From positions 1-5,402 of the forward strand of contig CAJQKX010000593.1 in the NCBI GenBank assembly GCA_905479025.1: a stretch of DNA of 5,402 bases. The letters are read 5' to 3'. Under the pieces are notes generated by a model. It did not search any database, had not been told where the DNA came from, and saw only the letters and a program-made list of their open reading frames with translations. Source of the stretch: an uncultured Paraglaciecola sp. GTDB taxonomy: Bacteria > Pseudomonadota > Gammaproteobacteria > Enterobacterales > Alteromonadaceae. This document shows positions 5,308 to 5,402 of the stretch, piece after piece (within the stretch, counting starts at the first letter, position 1; every line of letters starts with the position of its first letter). A program made the translations under genes and the position numbers.

Positions 5308-5370
5308 ATGCCTGTTCCAAGATCAGATCTTTCGACCAAAAAACATCTGATTTAAACAAGGAACAGGCAT
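5308..5370 (+). promoter_or_regulatory. Two-step stem-loop burying the transposase start site
   Basis: ATGCCTGTTCC (5308-5318) is the exact reverse complement of GGAACAGGCAT (5360-5370). The second arm contains part of the ribosome-binding site AAGGAA (5358-5363) and the first two bases of the transposase ATG (5369-5371). An inner stem, ATCAGAT (5322-5328) with ATCTGAT (5345-5351), nests inside. Such a leader could block translation of transcripts that read in from outside the element. This is known for other IS families but is only inferred here. Confidence 0.65.
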
Positions 5371-5402
5371 GAAGAATTTAGTTGAGTTGTATTGCGATGT
5401 CG
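5369..5402 (+). CDS. IS982-family transposase, first 11 residues
   Basis: The gene opens with MKNLVELYCDV, the way IS982-family transposases commonly begin, and is preceded by AAGGAA at a 5-base spacing. The rest, including the catalytic DDE residues, lies beyond the window, so the family call rests on 11 residues plus the ACC end and the truncation of the upstream gene. The gene reads in the same direction as the interrupted operon, so operon transcripts would run into it. Confidence 0.7.
   Translation, partial: MKNLVELYCDV

Larger units (their letters stand above)
5278..5402 (+). mobile_element. IS982-family insertion sequence, left end (partial)
   Basis: The element is inferred from three things: the DUF2855 frame loses family resemblance at about 5277; a new short gene starting MKNLVELYCDV (IS982 transposase-like) begins at 5369; and the sequence at 5278 starts ACC, which I recall as the conserved tip of IS982-family ends. 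The leader of about 90 bp before the transposase is a plausible length. The right end and target-site duplication lie outside the window. Confidence 0.7.

Overview
The window looks like an accessory, partly decaying locus from a marine gammaproteobacterium, probably of the Alteromonadales. That placement is an inference from the moderately AT-rich composition, the insertion-sequence types and the style of the proteins; no rRNA or universal marker is present to confirm it.

Layout. (1) Positions 1 to about 516-520 are one end of an IS3-family insertion sequence on the minus strand. It holds a complete orfA, the first part of orfB and a textbook A-AAA-AAG slippery site between them. (2) Positions 551-1729, minus strand, are an intact gene for a membrane-anchored AraC-type regulator, with about seven N-terminal membrane segments and a C-terminal double helix-turn-helix domain. 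(3) Positions 1730-2463 hold no gene I can support. They contain a tandem 10-bp duplication, a four-copy degenerate 14-bp tandem repeat and several hairpins. (4) Positions 2464-3060, minus strand, are a TetR-family repressor of 198 codons broken by one in-frame TAA at codon 135; the rest of the reading frame beyond it is intact. (5) Positions 3061-3214 are a divergent promoter region with two 15-bp palindromes of the form CATAACAGYGTTATG whose centres are 21 bp apart, the expected operators for the TetR protein. (6) Positions 3215-4504, plus strand, encode a FAD/NAD(P)-binding oxidoreductase. After 10 bp follows (7) a DUF2855 gene (4515 onward), a dehydrogenase-like protein cut off at about codon 254 by (8) an IS982-family element that starts at about 5278 and runs off the window. 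Its transposase begins at 5369.

How the parts fit. The original unit was probably a TetR repressor controlling a divergent two-gene operon (flavin oxidoreductase plus DUF2855 reductase-like protein), acting on an unidentified small molecule. In this genome both the repressor and the second enzyme are damaged by independent events (a nonsense codon and an IS insertion), while the operators and the first enzyme look intact. The expected outcome is a derepressed but incomplete pathway. The AraC-type gene is separate and may or may not be related. No CRISPR, tRNA, rRNA or phage genes were seen.
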